Shown here piece by piece: positions 60,574 through 64,000 of a stretch of DNA of 64,000 bases. Source of the DNA: Sulfurimicrobium sp. Its GTDB lineage: Bacteria > Pseudomonadota > Gammaproteobacteria > Burkholderiales > Sulfuricellaceae. The stretch covers positions 1 through 64,000 of the forward strand of contig JAUSBJ010000048.1 in assembly GCA_030652035.1 (NCBI GenBank). Direction: 5' to 3'. The notes beneath the pieces are model-generated. The model was given only the letters and a program-made list of their open reading frames with translations. It did not search any database and was not told the origin of the DNA. A program made the translations under genes and the position numbers. The stretch's first letter is position 1, and each line of letters starts with the position of its first letter.

Positions 60574-60814
60574 AAGGAATGGGGTGAATGGGTTGGGCGA
60601 TTATAGCAGAAGGCCCGGGAAGTCAATCTGACATCTCTGCCATGATTGCCGAAGCAGGGATAACATAAATCCACAATTACCGCATACATAGCACAACAAT
60701 ATCAATCCAGGCAAAATTCACGGGGTTACTGCACAGCGCATTCTTGTTAAAATCGGAACTATCCCAATCATGCTTAGTCAATAAACTCGAAGTTCACCTT
60801 TAACCGGAGTATAA

Positions 60815-61774
<960 letters not shown>

Positions 61775-61789
61775 CCGACTGGTTGAGCG

Positions 61790-62320
61790 GTGGATGAAGA
61801 GGACCTGATGCTGTTCCGCACAGCGGTCGGCGATGCCCGGCCGTTGCGGCACGGCCCCAGATTCCTTCATCCGCTGCCCAAACCCAAACCCATACCCCTC
61901 CAGAGCCTGCGCGACCAGCGCGAGGTTCTGCTCGATTCCCTCAGCGATCATGTTTACTGGGCCGATAGCCTTGAAAGCGGCGAGGAGCTGGCATTTCTTC
62001 GCCCCGGCCTGCAAAACCAGGTGCTGCGCAAACTGCGACGTGGCCACTGGGTGACGCAAGGCGAACTGGACCTGCACGGTCTCACGGTGGCGGAAGCCAA
62101 GCTGGAGCTGGTCCGGTTTCTCCAGAACTGCCAGAAAAACGGCCTGCGCTGCATTCGCATCATTCACGGCAAGGGTCTGCGCTCCAAAAACCGCGAGCCG
62201 GTGCTGAAGCACAAGGTCGCCCACTGGCTGATGCAGCGCGACGAAACGCTGGCTTTCTGCCAGGCCAGGGCGGCGGATGGCGGCGGCGGCGCCATGCTGG
62301 TATTGCTGAAGGCATACTGA
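61790..62320 (+). CDS. Smr-domain protein
   Basis: This 176-aa protein ends in an Smr domain (~95-176) with the LDLHG motif seen as QGELDLHGLTVAEAKLEL and the GKGLRSK loop (IIHGKGLRSKNREPV). Smr proteins are endonucleases or ribosome-associated factors; SmrB in E. coli cuts mRNA at collided ribosomes. The N-terminal part (LMLFRTAVGDARPLRHGPR) is the short linker typical of stand-alone SmrA/SmrB. A GTG at 61790 is the likely start, 15 bases beyond trxB, so read-through from trxB is expected. Which Smr subgroup it belongs to is not clear. Confidence 0.85.
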   Translation: MDEEDLMLFRTAVGDARPLRHGPRFLHPLPKPKPIPLQSLRDQREVLLDSLSDHVYWADSLESGEELAFLRPGLQNQVLRKLRRGHWVTQGELDLHGLTVAEAKLELVRFLQNCQKNGLRCIRIIHGKGLRSKNREPVLKHKVAHWLMQRDETLAFCQARAADGGGGAMLVLLKAY

Positions 62321-62325
62321 TTCTC

Positions 62326-62334
62326 TGCTATACT
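62326..62334 (+). promoter_or_regulatory. possible extended -10 promoter upstream of GT39 gene
   Basis: TGCTATACT (62326-62334) fits an extended -10 element (TGn-TATAAT-like), just after the Smr stop. A start of transcription about 7 bases beyond would leave a leader of only a few bases before the ATG at 62348, close to leaderless. No -35 at proper spacing is seen (TTGCTG at 62303 is 20 bases away). Confidence 0.35.
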
Positions 62335-62347
62335 CGCCGCCATTTTG

Positions 62348-64000
62348 ATGACCTCCAATCCATTCCACTCCAAACCCATATCGCAGCGCAATCTGTGGTT
62401 GCTGCTGCTGACTTTTGCCCTGATCTGGTTCAGCAATCTCGATTATCGCCATCTGGTCAAACCGGATGAAGGGCGCTACGCCGAGATTCCGCGCGAAATG
62501 GTCGCGACCGGTGACTGGACCACGCCGCGCCTGAACGATATCAAGTATTTTGAAAAACCAGCGCTGCAATACTGGACAACGGCCGCCGCCTATAGCCTGT
62601 TTGGCGAGCATGAATGGACGGCCAGGTTATGGAGCGGATTAACCGGATTTGCCGGCGTGCTGCTTGCCTTCTTTGCCGCGCGTCGCCTTTTTGGCGCCGA
62701 AGCCGGGCTGTACTCTGCACTGGTGGTGGGCAGCAGCTTCTTGTATGTCGGCATCGGGCACATCAACACCCTGGACATGGGCGTCACTTTCTTCATGACG
62801 CTGGGACTGTTCGGTTTTCTGCTGGCACAGCACGCCTCTGCCACTCCGAAGGAAAACCGGGTGTGGATGCATATCACCTGGGCGGCGCTGGCCTGCTCGG
62901 TACTGAGCAAGGGACTGATCGGCATGGCCTTGCCTGGGGCGGTGCTGGTGCTGTATACGCTGATCCAGCGCGACTGGGGCTTGTGGAAACGCCTGCACCT
63001 GCTCACTGGCCTGGGTCTGTTCCTGCTGATCACGGCACCCTGGTTCATTGCCGTATCCCTTGCCAATCCCGAATTTTTCCATTTCTTTTTTATTCACGAA
63101 CATTTCCAGCGCTTCCTGACCAAGGCGCATGGACGCTTCCATCCCTGGCATTATTTTGTTCCCATTATGTTGCTGGGAATACTGCCCTGGCTGGTGTTGA
63201 TGTTCGAATCGCTGTTCAAGGCATGGAAAAGGGATGATACGCAGGGTTTTCAAGCCCGGCGCTTCCTGCTGATCTGGGTCGTGTTCATCTATTTCTTTTT
63301 CAGCATTTCCAGTTCGAAGCTGCCCTCCTACATTCTGCCGGTCTTTCCTGCGCTGGCGCTGCTGATCGGTGACCTGCTGGTAAAACTGGAAGCACGGCAA
63401 ATCTTCTGGCGCATGCTTCCGATTGTCGTGCTGGCAGCCCTGGGACTGATTTTTTCACCCTTCAGTGTACTGTTCGCCAGTGATACCGTCCCCCTCCCCC
63501 TGTATGAAAAATATCGATTGTGGATAGTTGTGGCTGCGGCAATATGGCTTTTAGGCTCTGCGCTGGCGCTGCTCTGGGTCTGGCAGCGGCAGATCCGCCG
63601 CGCCCTGATTCTTTTTGCCTTCACCGCTCTGATCGCATACCAATTGCTCCTTTCCGGTCATGAAAGCCTGGCACCTTCAAATTCGTCGAACTACCTGGCC
63701 GAGCAGATCAAGCCCCATCTCAAGCCGGGAATCCCGTTTTACAGCGTCAACATGTACGACCAGACCCTCCCTTTTTACCTGAAACGCACCTTCACTCTGG
63801 TGGCCTACAAGGATGAGCTGGGGTTCGGCCTGCAACAGGAGCCGGAAAAATGGATTCCCGACATGCCCACATTCAAGCAGATGTGGAGCAATGGAACCTA
63901 TGCGCTGGCAATCATGACGCCGGACACCTTTGATTTGCTGCATAACCAGGGCCTGCCTATGCAGGAAATTGCCCGCGATACGCGCCGCGTGGTGGTGAGA
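62348..64000 (+). CDS. GT39-family (ArnT-like) glycosyltransferase, cut by window end
   Basis: The first 551 codons of a membrane glycosyltransferase are visible, running open to the edge. The N-terminus carries the GT39 catalytic loop VKPDEGRYAEIPREMVATGD-like with the conserved Asp-Glu, then WTTPRLNDIKYFEKPALQYW. About ten to twelve transmembrane helices follow to ~430, and a C-terminal periplasmic part begins near 450 (NYLAEQIKPHLKPGIPFYSV). ArnT relatives transfer 4-amino-arabinose or other sugars from undecaprenyl carriers, e.g. to lipid A; the sugar cannot be told. No arn partner genes are seen. Confidence 0.88.
   Translation, partial: MTSNPFHSKPISQRNLWLLLLTFALIWFSNLDYRHLVKPDEGRYAEIPREMVATGDWTTPRLNDIKYFEKPALQYWTTAAAYSLFGEHEWTARLWSGLTGFAGVLLAFFAARRLFGAEAGLYSALVVGSSFLYVGIGHINTLDMGVTFFMTLGLFGFLLAQHASATPKENRVWMHITWAALACSVLSKGLIGMALPGAVLVLYTLIQRDWGLWKRLHLLTGLGLFLLITAPWFIAVSLANPEFFHFFFIHEHFQRFLTKAHGRFHPWHYFVPIMLLGILPWLVLMFESLFKAWKRDDTQGFQARRFLLIWVVFIYFFFSISSSKLPSYILPVFPALALLIGDLLVKLEARQIFWRMLPIVVLAALGLIFSPFSVLFASDTVPLPLYEKYRLWIVVAAAIWLLGSALALLWVWQRQIRRALILFAFTALIAYQLLLSGHESLAPSNSSNYLAEQIKPHLKPGIPFYSVNMYDQTLPFYLKRTFTLVAYKDELGFGLQQEPEKWIPDMPTFKQMWSNGTYALAIMTPDTFDLLHNQGLPMQEIARDTRRVVVR

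Overview
This window looks like a chromosomal segment of a free-living betaproteobacterium, most like the Nitrosomonadales/Sulfuricella-Gallionella side of the class. That placement is an inference from gene content and order: the smc-zipA-ligA run, the succinylase lysine pathway genes (dapC, dapD, dapE) near prmB, the ftsK-wbuC-lolA-rarA-serS run, a DUF1631 c-di-GMP protein and a sucrose-synthesis operon. No database search was possible. There is no phage, insertion sequence, integrase or CRISPR array. Most of the window is core genome with a few accessory modules.

Layout. 1-49 is the 3' end of tRNA-His. 190-11581 is a mostly minus-strand block: dapC-dapD, then a PPOX flavoprotein, and after a plus-strand interruption (phoX with a Pho box, and a PAS-PAS-GGDEF protein with a ribbon-helix-helix-like start) an N-acetylglutaminylglutamine-type amidotransferase, an unknown 142-aa protein, an ArsC-like protein, dapE, a small membrane protein and prmB. 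11.6-19.5 kb holds an EamA transporter, a VOC protein, a divergent ClpX-like ATPase without its zinc domain, an AEC transporter, a tPilZ plus membrane PAS-PAS-GGDEF pair, an FGGY kinase and queF. 19.7-33.1 kb (plus) holds a PilZ-DUF1631-GGDEF-EAL protein, smc, zipA, ligA, galU and a detached flagellar trio (DUF2802, fliK-like, flhB C-terminal homologue). 33.1-41.7 kb (minus) holds glnD-map and the sucrose operon sps-spp-amylosucrase.

42.1-49.2 kb is the most unusual module. speD is divergent from a tight set encoding an SPFH/SHOCT protein, a double zinc-ribbon DUF4178 membrane protein, a 45-aa membrane peptide, a DUF350 protein, a 7-TM spermidine-synthase-like enzyme and a Tat-exported FAD amine-oxidase-like lipoprotein. 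Together they suggest a membrane-associated polyamine-type system with an SPFH scaffold. 49.3-52.6 kb is a very large PAS-GAF-PAS-PAS-GGDEF-EAL-REC protein. The window ends with tRNA-Ser(CGA), mltF, the run ftsK, wbuC, lolA, rarA, serS (minus), trxB, an Smr protein and a GT39 (ArnT-like) gene cut by the window edge.

How the genes work together. Four GGDEF-containing proteins and two PilZ domains make c-di-GMP signalling a theme. Two osmolyte routes appear: sucrose, and the amidotransferase step for N-acetylglutaminylglutamine amide. Just downstream of serS lies the antisense-to-mltF remnant of a second serS 3' end, which looks like a scar of gene replacement or duplication.
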